Positions 1-8,448 of a stretch of 64,000 bases of DNA are shown piece by piece. The notes beneath the pieces are model-generated. The model was not told the origin of the DNA. It worked only from the letters and a program-made list of their open reading frames with translations, and made no database searches. The stretch covers positions 62,001 to 126,000 of the forward strand of contig JAUXWT010000108.1 in assembly GCA_030681475.1 (NCBI GenBank). The letters are read 5' to 3'. This DNA comes from Bacteroidales bacterium. GTDB taxonomy: Bacteria; Bacteroidota; Bacteroidia; Bacteroidales; FEN-979. The position numbers and the translations under genes were made by a program. Position 1 is the first letter of the stretch; each line of letters starts with the position of its first letter.

Positions 1-6
1 TAGAAC

Positions 7-41
7 GTGACAGGTGACAGGTGACGCGTGACGAGTGATAT
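7..41. repeat. Heptanucleotide tandem repeat, GTGACNN type, five units
   Basis: Five consecutive 7-base units begin with GTGA (GTGACAG twice, GTGACGC, GTGACGA, then a degenerate GTGATAT). The same family recurs, on the opposite strand, inside fcl (1976-2024 and 2141-2168) and, in this orientation, across the wzi-like gene at 26906-26940. This copy is intergenic, about 80 bases before gmd. Function unknown. Confidence 0.9.
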
Positions 42-52
42 TTTCGCAATGC

Positions 53-80
53 CAGTCGGCAGTCGGCAGTCGGCAGTCAC
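53..80. repeat. Heptanucleotide tandem repeat, CAGTCGG type, four units
   Basis: Three exact CAGTCGG units and a fourth ending CAGTCAC lie directly after the GTGACNN array and 42 bases before the gmd start codon. The two arrays fill most of the leader in front of the polysaccharide locus, so they could affect expression, but no exact TAnnTTTG promoter element was found between them and gmd. Confidence 0.9.
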
Positions 81-122
81 GTGCCACGAAGATAAATTTT
101 ATTAACCTTTTACCACTTCCCA

Positions 123-1244
123 ATGAATTCACCAAAAAGAGCCCTGATAACCGGGATTACCGGACAGGATGGCGCATATTTAGCCGAATTTCTTCTGAAA
201 AAAGGATATATCGTTCATGGTTTGAAGCGAAGATCATCGCTGTTTAACACCGACAGGATCGATCATTTGTATCAGGATCCACACACGCAGAATCAACGGC
301 TTTTTTTACATTACGGCGATCTAACCGATTCCATGAATATTACCCGTGTAATTCAGGAAACACAACCGGACGAGATCTATAACCTGGCTGCCATGAGCCA
401 TGTCATGGTAAGTTTCGACACGCCTGAATATACTGCCAATGCTGACGGCACCGGTACCCTGAGAATTCTTGAAGCGATCAGACTTTTGGGGTTGACCGAT
501 CAGACAAGGATCTATCAGGCATCTTCATCGGAATTGTTTGGCAAAGTACAAGAGATCCCGCAAACTGAAAAGACACCGTTTTACCCAAGGAGTCCATATG
601 GTGTCGCAAAGCTATATGCCTATTGGATCACCGTAAATTACCGCGAAGCCTATAATCTGTTTGCCTGCAACGGTATTCTTTTTAACCATGAGTCCCCGGT
701 ACGCGGCGAAACATTTGTAACCCGGAAGATAACGCGAGCGGTGGCAAAGATCGCGCTGGGGCTGCAGGATAAACTTTACATGGGTAATTTATCCTCGCAA
801 CGCGATTGGGGACATGCCAAGGATTACATCAAAGCCATGTGGCTGATCTTACAACATGATAAACCCGACGATTATGTGATCGCCACCGGTATTACTACGC
901 CGGTAAGGGAGTTCATCCGAAAAGCATTTCAGGAACTTGGACTTTCCATTGAATTTACCGGTCAGGGTCCCGATGAGAAAGGAATTATCGCTGATTGTAC
1001 CAGAGATGAATTTAAAAACCTGATCGGAAAAGAGGTGGTGACCATCGATCCGAGATATTTCAGGCCGACAGAAGTGGATCTGCTGGTAGGGGATGCCACA
1101 AAAGCAAGGACGGTATTAAACTGGATCCCCGAATATGATCTGGATGCCCTGATCAAAGAGATGGTCGCCTCTGATTTCAGGTTGATGCAACAAGAGCGGT
1201 TTCTGAAAGAAAACGGATTCAATACACGTAACTATTTCGAGTAG
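123..1244 (+). CDS. gmd: GDP-mannose 4,6-dehydratase
   Basis: Converts GDP-D-mannose to GDP-4-keto-6-deoxy-D-mannose, the first committed step to GDP-L-fucose, in the cytoplasm. The 373-residue protein has the family's usual length, an N-terminal Rossmann GITGQDG motif (residues 11-17), the SSSELFG segment (134-140) and a YxxxK catalytic pair at Tyr159/Lys163. It is the first gene of the polysaccharide locus, and its TAG stop shares one base with the GTG start of fcl, which does the next step. The ATG at 123 gives a complete N-terminus. It follows two heptamer repeat arrays. Confidence 0.96.
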   Translation: MNSPKRALITGITGQDGAYLAEFLLKKGYIVHGLKRRSSLFNTDRIDHLYQDPHTQNQRLFLHYGDLTDSMNITRVIQETQPDEIYNLAAMSHVMVSFDTPEYTANADGTGTLRILEAIRLLGLTDQTRIYQASSSELFGKVQEIPQTEKTPFYPRSPYGVAKLYAYWITVNYREAYNLFACNGILFNHESPVRGETFVTRKITRAVAKIALGLQDKLYMGNLSSQRDWGHAKDYIKAMWLILQHDKPDDYVIATGITTPVREFIRKAFQELGLSIEFTGQGPDEKGIIADCTRDEFKNLIGKEVVTIDPRYFRPTEVDLLVGDATKARTVLNWIPEYDLDALIKEMVASDFRLMQQERFLKENGFNTRNYFE

Positions 1245-2401
1245 TGGATAAAAATTCGAAAATATATATCGCAGGCCACAAAGGGATGGTAGGATCAGCC
1301 ATCAGCCGAGGATTACATGAAAAAGGCTATACCAAAATCATCGGTCGCACCATTGAAGAACTCGACCTGACAAATCAGCAGGCCGTTGCAGACTTCTTTG
1401 AGAATGAGAAACCGGATTATGTCGTACTTGCTGCAGCAAAGGTTGGCGGCATTATGGCCAACGACACCTACCGGGCGCAGTTCATTTACGAGAACCTGAT
1501 GATCGAGGCGAACGTTATTCACCAGGCTTATCTGCATGGGGTAAAGAAATTACTCTTCCTTGGCAGCTCCTGCATCTACCCTAAGAATGCACCACAGCCT
1601 TTGAAGGAGGAGTATCTGCTTACCGGCGCGCTGGAACAGACCAACGAACCCTATGCCATCGCCAAGATCGCAGGCATCAAAATGTGCGAGAGTTACTATC
1701 GCCAGTATGGATGCAATTTCATTTCGGTCATGCCGACCAACCTCTACGGTCCGAACGACAATTACAACCTCGAAACATCACATGTTCTGCCGGCAATCAT
1801 CCGGAAGATGCATTTATCCCGTTGCTTCGAAACAGCCAATTGGGACGGAATCAGCAAAGATCTTGCGAAGCGCCCCATCACAGGGATCAACGAAAATTCT
1901 TCAAAGGAAGAAATCCTGAACACCATGAAAAAATTCGGTATCCAGATTGAAACCAATGATAATTCTGCAGACCCCGTCACCCGTCACGCGTCACGCGTCA
2001 CGCGTCACGCGTCACCCGTCACGACCCCCGTCACCCTGACCTTATGGGGCACCGGCCAGGTATTCCGCGAATTCATGCATGTAAACGACATGGCCGCTGC
2101 CTGCATAAAGATTATGGAAGAAATTAACATGGATGATCTGGTCACGCGTCACCCGTCACGCGTCACGGCCTTTATCAACATCGGTACCGGCAAAGACCAG
2201 ACGATCGCTGAAATTGCTGCCCTGGCCGGGAAAGTAGTGGGTTTTACCGGCAATATCCGCTGGGACAGCACAAAGCCTGACGGCGCCCTTAAAAAATTGA
2301 TGGATACAGGCCGGCTCCGGGCGCTGGGAGTGAGTGAATTCATTCCTCTCAAAGAGGGTATCCGGATGGTCTATGACCAATACTTATCTCAAAATCAATA
2401 A
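1244..2401 (+). CDS. fcl: GDP-L-fucose synthase with in-frame heptamer-repeat insertions
   Basis: Epimerises and reduces GDP-4-keto-6-deoxymannose to GDP-L-fucose. Visible features are the Rossmann GHKGMVG (11-17), GSSCIYPK (107-114) and the YxxxK pair Tyr137/Lys141. The start is GTG at 1244, overlapping the gmd stop by one base. At 385 residues it exceeds the roughly 320 of the E. coli enzyme. Part of the excess is a loop also known in Bacteroides homologues (about 195-240). Two further stretches, near residues 245-265 and 300-309, are translated heptamer DNA repeats with the 7-residue period VTRHASR. All catalytic motifs and the C-terminus remain, so the enzyme may still work. Confidence 0.93.
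   Translation: MDKNSKIYIAGHKGMVGSAISRGLHEKGYTKIIGRTIEELDLTNQQAVADFFENEKPDYVVLAAAKVGGIMANDTYRAQFIYENLMIEANVIHQAYLHGVKKLLFLGSSCIYPKNAPQPLKEEYLLTGALEQTNEPYAIAKIAGIKMCESYYRQYGCNFISVMPTNLYGPNDNYNLETSHVLPAIIRKMHLSRCFETANWDGISKDLAKRPITGINENSSKEEILNTMKKFGIQIETNDNSADPVTRHASRVTRHASPVTTPVTLTLWGTGQVFREFMHVNDMAAACIKIMEEINMDDLVTRHPSRVTAFINIGTGKDQTIAEIAALAGKVVGFTGNIRWDSTKPDGALKKLMDTGRLRALGVSEFIPLKEGIRMVYDQYLSQNQ
1976..2024. repeat. Heptamer GTCACNN array inside fcl, seven units
   Basis: Seven tandem 7-base units (GTCACCC, GTCACGC four times, GTCACCC, GTCACGA) interrupt fcl between the conserved HVLPA region and the LWGTG motif, followed after a C run by one more GTCACCC. In the sense direction the array is open in all frames and encodes VTRHASR repeats. 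The opposite orientation would place TGA in every frame. Confidence 0.93.
2141..2168. repeat. Second heptamer GTCACNN array inside fcl, four units
   Basis: Four 7-base units (GTCACGC, GTCACCC, GTCACGC, GTCACGG) sit just before the conserved INIGTGKD segment of fcl, where homologues have a surface loop. They belong to the same family and orientation as the array 117 bases upstream, so recombination between the two arrays could delete the REFMHVND segment. Confidence 0.92.
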
Positions 2402-2417
2402 CAAAATCAATCGTTAC

Positions 2418-3431
2418 ATGTTTGATGATAAAATTTTATTAATTACCGGCGGAACAGGCTCTTTCGGCAATGCTGTACTGAACCGCTACCTTGCAACCGG
2501 CATCCGGGAGATCCGGATATTCAGCCGCGATGAGAAGAAACAGGATGACATGCGGCAACAGTATAAAGATCCCAAGGTGAGGTATTATATCGGCGATGTT
2601 CGCGACAGGGGCAGCGTGGATAATGCCATGCAGGGAGTTGATTTCGTCTTTCATGCAGCCGCCCTGAAACAGGTGCCTTCATGCGAGTTCTTCCCCATGG
2701 AGGCGATCCGCACCAACGTGATCGGATGCGAGAATGTAATTGATTCAGCGGTCAGTCTCGGTGTTAAAAAAGTCATCGTGCTCAGTACCGACAAAGCCGT
2801 TTACCCGATAAATGCCATGGGCATTTCCAAGGCGATGAGCGAAAAGGTGATGATCGCCAAGTCGCGTAACCTGAACGGGACAGGCACCATGCTTTGCGGA
2901 ACACGCTATGGCAACGTGATGGCTTCGCGGGGATCGGTGATCCCGCTTTTTGTGGAACAGATTAAGTCGGGGATCCCGCTGACCATTACAGACCCGGCAA
3001 TGACGCGTTTCATGATGACCCTGGAAGATGCGGTTGAACTGGTGATGTATGCTTTTGAATATGCCGGCAATGGTGACATGTTTGTACAAAAGGCACCGGC
3101 CACTACGATCCGCCACCTTGCCGATGCACTGATCGGCCTCTATCATGCAGAAAATGAGGTGCGGATTATCGGAACCCGGCATGGCGAGAAAAAACATGAA
3201 ACCCTTGTAAACCGCGAAGAGATGGCTAAAGCGGAGGAGTTGGGAAATTATTTCCGCATCCCGGCAGATACCCGTGATCTGAACTACGGAAAATTCTTTA
3301 CAGAGGGCGAATCAAAGGTTTCAGCGATGGAAGAGTATAATTCTGACAACACTTATCAGTTGAGCCTCGAAGAGACAAAGGAACTGATCCTGAAACTGGA
3401 ATTTATTCGTTCGGGAATCACAAATCACTGA
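2418..3431 (+). CDS. capE: UDP-GlcNAc 4,6-dehydratase/5-epimerase (inverting), CapE type
   Basis: First enzyme of the UDP-N-acetyl-L-fucosamine (UDP-L-FucNAc) branch, turning UDP-GlcNAc into the 4-keto-6-deoxy-L-talo intermediate. The ATG at 2418 starts the protein at the conserved ILLITGGTGSFG strand; an in-frame upstream ATG at 2334 lies inside fcl and is unlikely to be used. The 337-residue product has the GGTGSFG nucleotide loop (11-17). In place of the usual YxxxK it has MxxxK at Met134/Lys138, the altered triad known from Staphylococcus aureus CapE. capF and capG follow directly, completing the pathway. Confidence 0.93.
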   Translation: MFDDKILLITGGTGSFGNAVLNRYLATGIREIRIFSRDEKKQDDMRQQYKDPKVRYYIGDVRDRGSVDNAMQGVDFVFHAAALKQVPSCEFFPMEAIRTNVIGCENVIDSAVSLGVKKVIVLSTDKAVYPINAMGISKAMSEKVMIAKSRNLNGTGTMLCGTRYGNVMASRGSVIPLFVEQIKSGIPLTITDPAMTRFMMTLEDAVELVMYAFEYAGNGDMFVQKAPATTIRHLADALIGLYHAENEVRIIGTRHGEKKHETLVNREEMAKAEELGNYFRIPADTRDLNYGKFFTEGESKVSAMEEYNSDNTYQLSLEETKELILKLEFIRSGITNH

Positions 3432-3469
3432 CATTCTGTTGCATCAATGAAACACATTAAAACCGTCTG

Positions 3470-4630
3470 ATGACAATTGCTGTTATTTCACCCCGGCGGA
3501 TTGGTATTACCGGTCAGGCAGGGTTCATGGGAACTCATCTTTACAACACCCTGGGCCTGCAGCCGGATAAATATGAGCGCATCCCATTTGAAGATGCATT
3601 TTTTGACGATCGTAAGAAACTTGAAGAATGGGTCTCCGCATGCGACGTGATCATCCACCTGGCAGCCATGAACCGGCACAACGATCCGAACGAGATATAT
3701 CATACAAACATCCGGTTGGTCAGGCTTTTGATTGATGCGATGGAGGAGACAAAATCCACTCCGCATGTGCTGTTTGCCTCTTCCACCCAGGAGGAACGGG
3801 ACAATCAATATGGAAAATCCAAGAAAGAAGGAAGGTCGCTGCTGGAATCCTGGGCGGAAAAAAACCAGGGAAATTTCACAGGACTCATTATCCCCAATGT
3901 TTTTGGCCCATTCGGAAACCCGTACTACAATTCAGTTGTCGCCACCTTCTGCCACCAGTTAACGCATGATGAACAACCCCTGATAGACGTTGACGGCGAA
4001 CTAAAACTGATCTATGTTGCCGAAGTGGTTCAGAATTTCATGGAACAGATTGACAAGGTGCACAAAAATAACCAGGGTGAGGTGGTCATCGAAACGATAC
4101 AGTTGCACCATTCGGCACAGGCCCGGGTCAGTGCAATACTTGAAATACTTGGTTCGTTCAGGACCGGCTATTTCGAAAAAGGAGAGATCCCCGCTTTGGC
4201 GACGCCTTTTGAACGGAACCTGTTCATCACTTTCCTGTGTTTTATAGATCATAAAAGTTTTTTCCCTTACAAACTGAAACTTAACACCGATCAGCGCGGA
4301 AGTTTTGTCGAGACGATCAGACACCAGGGCGGTGGCCAGGTCTCGTTTTCAACCACTGTCCCCGGCATCACCCGTGGAAATCATTTTCATACGCGCAAAG
4401 CGGAGCGTTTCGCCGTGATCAAGGGGAGGGCGGTCATTGAATTGAGGAGAATCGGCACCCGTGAAGTTTTATCTTTTGAACTCGACGGAGATCATCCCTC
4501 CTTTGTGGATATGCCGGTATGGTACACGCACAACATCACCAACATTGGCAAGGATGAGTTATATACCATTTTCTGGAGCAATGAACAATTTGATCCGGAT
4601 GACCCGGATACCTATTTCGAAAAAGTTTGA
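3470..4630 (+). CDS. capF: CapF-type bifunctional reductase with C-terminal cupin
   Basis: Second enzyme of the UDP-L-FucNAc route. Residues 1-245 form an NAD(P)-dependent reductase (GITGQAGFMG at 12-21, YGKSK with Tyr114/Lys118). Residues about 265-386 form a cupin with likely metal ligands His305, His307, Glu312 and His353. In S. aureus CapF the reductase makes the 6-deoxy-L-talose sugar and the metal-binding cupin performs a C3 epimerisation. Length and domain order match the family. It lies between capE and capG and its stop overlaps a possible TTG just ahead of the capG ATG, suggesting coupled translation. Confidence 0.93.
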   Translation: MTIAVISPRRIGITGQAGFMGTHLYNTLGLQPDKYERIPFEDAFFDDRKKLEEWVSACDVIIHLAAMNRHNDPNEIYHTNIRLVRLLIDAMEETKSTPHVLFASSTQEERDNQYGKSKKEGRSLLESWAEKNQGNFTGLIIPNVFGPFGNPYYNSVVATFCHQLTHDEQPLIDVDGELKLIYVAEVVQNFMEQIDKVHKNNQGEVVIETIQLHHSAQARVSAILEILGSFRTGYFEKGEIPALATPFERNLFITFLCFIDHKSFFPYKLKLNTDQRGSFVETIRHQGGGQVSFSTTVPGITRGNHFHTRKAERFAVIKGRAVIELRRIGTREVLSFELDGDHPSFVDMPVWYTHNITNIGKDELYTIFWSNEQFDPDDPDTYFEKV

Positions 4631-4632
4631 CC

Positions 4633-5766
4633 ATGAATAAATCCAGTCTCAAAGTCATGACGGTCGTTGGAACGCGTCCGGAGATCATCCGGTTGTCGCG
4701 AACCATGTCGCTGCTCGACGAACACCTGAACCAGGTCATTGTCCACACGGGACAAAACTATGACTATGAACTCAATGAAGTGTTTTTTAAAGACCTGGAA
4801 CTGAGGAAGCCCGATCATTTCCTGGATATTGACACCTCTTCGCTGGGCAGCGCCGTAGGGGATATCATCCGGAAATCGGAGACCGTGCTTAAAACGGAGA
4901 GACCCGATGCGCTGCTCGTGCTGGGCGACACCAACTCCTGCCTCTCAGCGTACATGGCCAAACGCATGCACATTCCCATCTTTCACATGGAGGCGGGAAA
5001 CCGGAGTTTCGATTTCAATGTACCGGAGGAGATCAACCGCCGGATCATTGACCATATCGCCGATTTCAACCTGGTTTATACCGAACATGCCCGCCGTCAC
5101 CTGATCTCCGAAGGACTCCCGCACCGGAGAATCTACCTTACCGGCTCGCCCATGAAGGAGGCGCTGGATCATTACCTTCCAAAGATCTCAGGATCAGATA
5201 TCCTTTCACGGCTATCTGTTTCAAAAGGAGATTATTTCCTTGTCAGCGCGCATCGCGAGGAGAATGTTGACCATCCGGGGAACCTGGCGAAGATCCTTGA
5301 TATTTTAAACCGGCTTGCCAACGAATACGATTTACCGGTGATCGTCTCCACCCATCCGCGAACCCGGAAAAGATTGGAGAGCCTCACTGAATTCACGCCC
5401 GACAGCCGGATCCGGTTCCTGAAACCGTTTGGTTTTCCCGATTACATTCATCTGCAGCAGCATGCCCGCTGCACCCTGTCCGACAGCGGAACCATCTCAG
5501 AAGAATCGTCAATGCTCTCATTTCCTGCCATTTCACTGCGCCAGTCGATGGAAAGGCCCGAAGCGCAGGATGCAGGCGCCATTATCCTCACCGGGTTTGA
5601 GCCGCAGCGCGTGCTTGATGCCGTGGCGCTGACCATCGGCGAACACCGGGAACGAACGTACCCGCACATCCCGGCCGATTACACGATCACCGACACCTCA
5701 TGGCGGGTACTCAAACTGATCATGGGCAACACGGGACTGAGCAACCTGTGGGACGGTATCGCCTGA
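4633..5766 (+). CDS. capG: UDP-N-acetyl-L-talosamine/GlcNAc-type 2-epimerase, CapG
   Basis: Non-hydrolysing UDP-HexNAc 2-epimerase that finishes UDP-N-acetyl-L-fucosamine synthesis. It carries the family signatures VVGTRPEI near the N-terminus, FHMEAGNRS, and the HREEN substrate-binding motif. The ATG at 4633 is chosen over an in-frame TTG at 4627 that overlaps the capF stop. At 377 residues it matches WecB/CapG enzymes. By sequence alone a WecB-type UDP-GlcNAc 2-epimerase is possible, but the capE-capF context points to CapG. Confidence 0.9.
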   Translation: MNKSSLKVMTVVGTRPEIIRLSRTMSLLDEHLNQVIVHTGQNYDYELNEVFFKDLELRKPDHFLDIDTSSLGSAVGDIIRKSETVLKTERPDALLVLGDTNSCLSAYMAKRMHIPIFHMEAGNRSFDFNVPEEINRRIIDHIADFNLVYTEHARRHLISEGLPHRRIYLTGSPMKEALDHYLPKISGSDILSRLSVSKGDYFLVSAHREENVDHPGNLAKILDILNRLANEYDLPVIVSTHPRTRKRLESLTEFTPDSRIRFLKPFGFPDYIHLQQHARCTLSDSGTISEESSMLSFPAISLRQSMERPEAQDAGAIILTGFEPQRVLDAVALTIGEHRERTYPHIPADYTITDTSWRVLKLIMGNTGLSNLWDGIA

Positions 5767-5853
5767 TTGCAGTTTGTGATCGATACAGAATTTAATAACC
5801 ATTGGCATGGGATCCACGCTTATTCCTTTAAACCTGAAGTGTAACCCAAACTT

Positions 5854-7305
5854 GTGACCTTAAAGCAACAAACCATTTCCGGACTTCTCTGGAGTTTCAT
5901 AGACAGTATTGCGGGTCAGGGCATTACGTTCATGGTCGGGATCGTACTTGCCCGCTTGCTCAGCCCGAAAGAATTCGGATTGATCGGGATGCTCACGATT
6001 TTCATTGCTGTGTCACAATCGATCATCGACAGCGGTTTCCGCCAGGCGCTGATACGCAAACAGGATTGTACACAAGCTGATTATTCAACTGTATTTTATT
6101 TCAACATCGGGGTTGGTCTGTTTCTTTACCTTTTATTATTTGTATCAGCACAGGCAATTGCCGATTTTTATCATGAGCCTGTCCTGAAGGATCTGATCAG
6201 GGTACTTGGATTGGGGTTGATACTAACATCTTTTTCAATGATCCAGAGTACCCTCCTGACTAAAAAAATTGATTTTAAACTCCAGGCCAAAATTTCTGTC
6301 ATCGCCTCCTGCATCTCAGGAGTGATCAGCATTTATATGGCCTATTCAGGGTGGGGCGTTTGGAGCCTGGTGTACTTGGTGCTGGTAAGATATGCGATTT
6401 CATCCATATTGCTTTGGTTATGGAGTAAATGGAAACCAATCTGGTGTTTTAGCCTGAAATCATTTACCGGGTTGTTTTCTTTTGGAAGCAAGCTGCTTGT
6501 CAGTGGATTGATTGATACCATTTACCGGAATATTTACTACCTGGTGATTGGGAAATATTTTTCCGCGGTCGAATTGGGTTATTATACACAGGCAGACCAG
6601 TTTCAGTCACTTCCATCAACAAACCTCCAGGGCATTATCGGGCGGGTGAGCTACCCTGTTTTAGCGACCATCCAAAACGATACGCCGCGACTGAGAGAAG
6701 CGTATAAAAAAATAATCAAGAGCACCATGCTGATTACATTTATTCTCATGTTTGTCATGGTCGCCAGCGCCCGATCGCTGATCCTCACCCTGATCGGCGA
6801 ACAGTGGGAGCCCAGTGTGATCTATTTGCAGATGCTTTGTTTTGTAGGGATGTTCTACCCGCTGCATGCGCTTAACCTGAACATGCTGCAGGTATTGGGC
6901 AGAAGCGACCTTTTCCTTCGGCTCGAGATCATAAAAAAGACATTGGCCGTACCCATCATCATCATCGGTGTGATATGGGGAATAAAAGTTATGATCCTCG
7001 GCATGATCGCGCTTTCCCTGATTGGATACTATCTGAACAGCTACTGGTCGGGGATGCTGATCGGTTATTCCATGTGGGGGCAGATAAAAGATATTTTGCC
7101 CTCTTTTCTTCTGGCTGGCGTAATTTGTATTTTAGTCTACCTGGAAGGACTTTTTATCTTATTGCCGCCAATGCCGTTGCTGATCATCCAGTTGATCACC
7201 GGTGTCCTATTGACGATCGGCTTGTGTGAGGGGCTTCATTTTAAAGACTACCTTTATGTAAAGCATATCGTGATCGATAAATTTTTTAAACGCAACATTA
7301 CATGA
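5854..7305 (+). CDS. wzx: Polysaccharide-repeat flippase, Wzx/MOP superfamily
   Basis: Probable inner-membrane flippase that moves undecaprenyl-linked repeat units to the periplasm. The 483-residue protein is strongly hydrophobic with about 12-14 membrane segments. It begins with the typical LWSFIDSIAGQG...VLARLLSPKEFG segment seen in WzxC-like exporters. The GTG at 5854 is used because it sits directly before this conserved N-terminus. An 87-base gap precedes it. Its stop overlaps the ATG of the next gene. With the Wzy-like protein at 11404 and the initiating transferase at 16525 it indicates a Wzx/Wzy-dependent pathway. Confidence 0.9.
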   Translation: MTLKQQTISGLLWSFIDSIAGQGITFMVGIVLARLLSPKEFGLIGMLTIFIAVSQSIIDSGFRQALIRKQDCTQADYSTVFYFNIGVGLFLYLLLFVSAQAIADFYHEPVLKDLIRVLGLGLILTSFSMIQSTLLTKKIDFKLQAKISVIASCISGVISIYMAYSGWGVWSLVYLVLVRYAISSILLWLWSKWKPIWCFSLKSFTGLFSFGSKLLVSGLIDTIYRNIYYLVIGKYFSAVELGYYTQADQFQSLPSTNLQGIIGRVSYPVLATIQNDTPRLREAYKKIIKSTMLITFILMFVMVASARSLILTLIGEQWEPSVIYLQMLCFVGMFYPLHALNLNMLQVLGRSDLFLRLEIIKKTLAVPIIIIGVIWGIKVMILGMIALSLIGYYLNSYWSGMLIGYSMWGQIKDILPSFLLAGVICILVYLEGLFILLPPMPLLIIQLITGVLLTIGLCEGLHFKDYLYVKHIVIDKFFKRNIT

Positions 7306-8441
7306 TGGAGAAAGTGACCAAACCGATATACGTTACCCAGCCGGCCTTGCCGCCATTGGAGGAATTTACTGATTTGCTGAAGGAAATTTGGGACAGTAAG
7401 ATTATTACCAACAACGGTCCTTTTCATCAGCAGTTTGAACATGCTTTAGCGGCATATCTGGGGGTAAAACACATTTCGGTTTTTTCGAATGGAACGCTGG
7501 CCTTAATTACCGCATTGCAGGTGTTGCGGATTACCGGCGAAGTGATCACCACGCCGTTCAGTTTTGTGGCCACAACCCATTCACTCTGGTGGAACAATAT
7601 CAAACCTGTTTTTTCAGATATCGAGCCGGATTATTTTAATCTTGACCCTGAAAAAGTTGAAGCTGCCATAACGCCGCAAACCACGGCCATCATGCCGGTG
7701 CATGTTTACGGCAATCCGTGCAACCTTGAACGATTCCAGCAGATCGCGGACACCTATGGGCTAAAGTTAATTTATGATGCGGCCCATGCATTTGGAGTAA
7801 AAGTGAATGGAAATTCCGTTCTGAACTATGGAGATCTTTCCATTTTGAGTTTCCATGCCACTAAAGTATTTAACACGATTGAAGGGGGGGCCATTGTCAG
7901 TCCTGATGCACAAACAAAAAAACGGATAGATTATCTTAAGAATTTTGGATTTGCCGGTGAAACTACGGTTATTGCCCCCGGGATCAATGCAAAAATGAAT
8001 GAAATTCAGGCAGCCTACGGCCTGTTGCAACTTAAATCAATTGATCAGATCATTGAAAAGCGGAAAAGGATCAGTGATCTCTATCGTGTTCATTTGAAAG
8101 ACATCAGAGGAATTTCCTTTCTGAATCCCGCTGAAGGTGTTGATTATAACTTCGCTTATTTTCCGATACTTATCGATTCTTCACAATTCGGGCCCTCCAG
8201 AGATATGGTTTATGATGAATTGAAAAAGCACGACATCTTCCCGAGGCGATACTTTTATCCGCTGATCAGCCAGTTTCCCACGTACAAGGGACTGGCTTCG
8301 GCATCTCCGGATAACCTTCCTGTGGCAGAAGAAATCACAAAAAAAATTCTTTGTCTGCCTATTTACCCTGATCTGGAGGAAAAATCCGTGTTGAATATTT
8401 GTGCAATTATAAATACGTTAAAAGAAAAACATGCTCAATAA
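7302..8441 (+). CDS. DegT/DnrJ/EryC1 sugar aminotransferase (VioA-like)
   Basis: PLP-dependent aminotransferase acting on a nucleotide 4-keto-6-deoxy sugar. Residues visible are FSNGTLAL (61-68), Asp159 in YDAAHAFG, and the Schiff-base Lys188 in SFHATKVFN. The 379-residue length fits the family. It overlaps the wzx stop as ATGA, and a sugar N-formyltransferase starts 7 bases after it. That pairing is the one used for dTDP-4-formamido-4,6-dideoxyglucose (VioA/VioF), so I infer dTDP-4-keto-6-deoxyglucose as substrate. The rmlA/rmlB genes needed for that precursor are not in the window. A 3-aminotransferase is an alternative. Confidence 0.85.
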   Translation: MMEKVTKPIYVTQPALPPLEEFTDLLKEIWDSKIITNNGPFHQQFEHALAAYLGVKHISVFSNGTLALITALQVLRITGEVITTPFSFVATTHSLWWNNIKPVFSDIEPDYFNLDPEKVEAAITPQTTAIMPVHVYGNPCNLERFQQIADTYGLKLIYDAAHAFGVKVNGNSVLNYGDLSILSFHATKVFNTIEGGAIVSPDAQTKKRIDYLKNFGFAGETTVIAPGINAKMNEIQAAYGLLQLKSIDQIIEKRKRISDLYRVHLKDIRGISFLNPAEGVDYNFAYFPILIDSSQFGPSRDMVYDELKKHDIFPRRYFYPLISQFPTYKGLASASPDNLPVAEEITKKILCLPIYPDLEEKSVLNICAIINTLKEKHAQ

Positions 8442-8448
8442 TTGAAAG

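Noticed and set aside
35-247. 70-codon open frame at the window start
   Set aside because: It overlaps gmd in another frame and starts in the repeat arrays; no conserved features.
1976-2024. Possible CRISPR-like array from repeated GTCACGC units
   Set aside because: Units are contiguous 7-mers with no spacers and lie in frame inside fcl; no cas genes are nearby.
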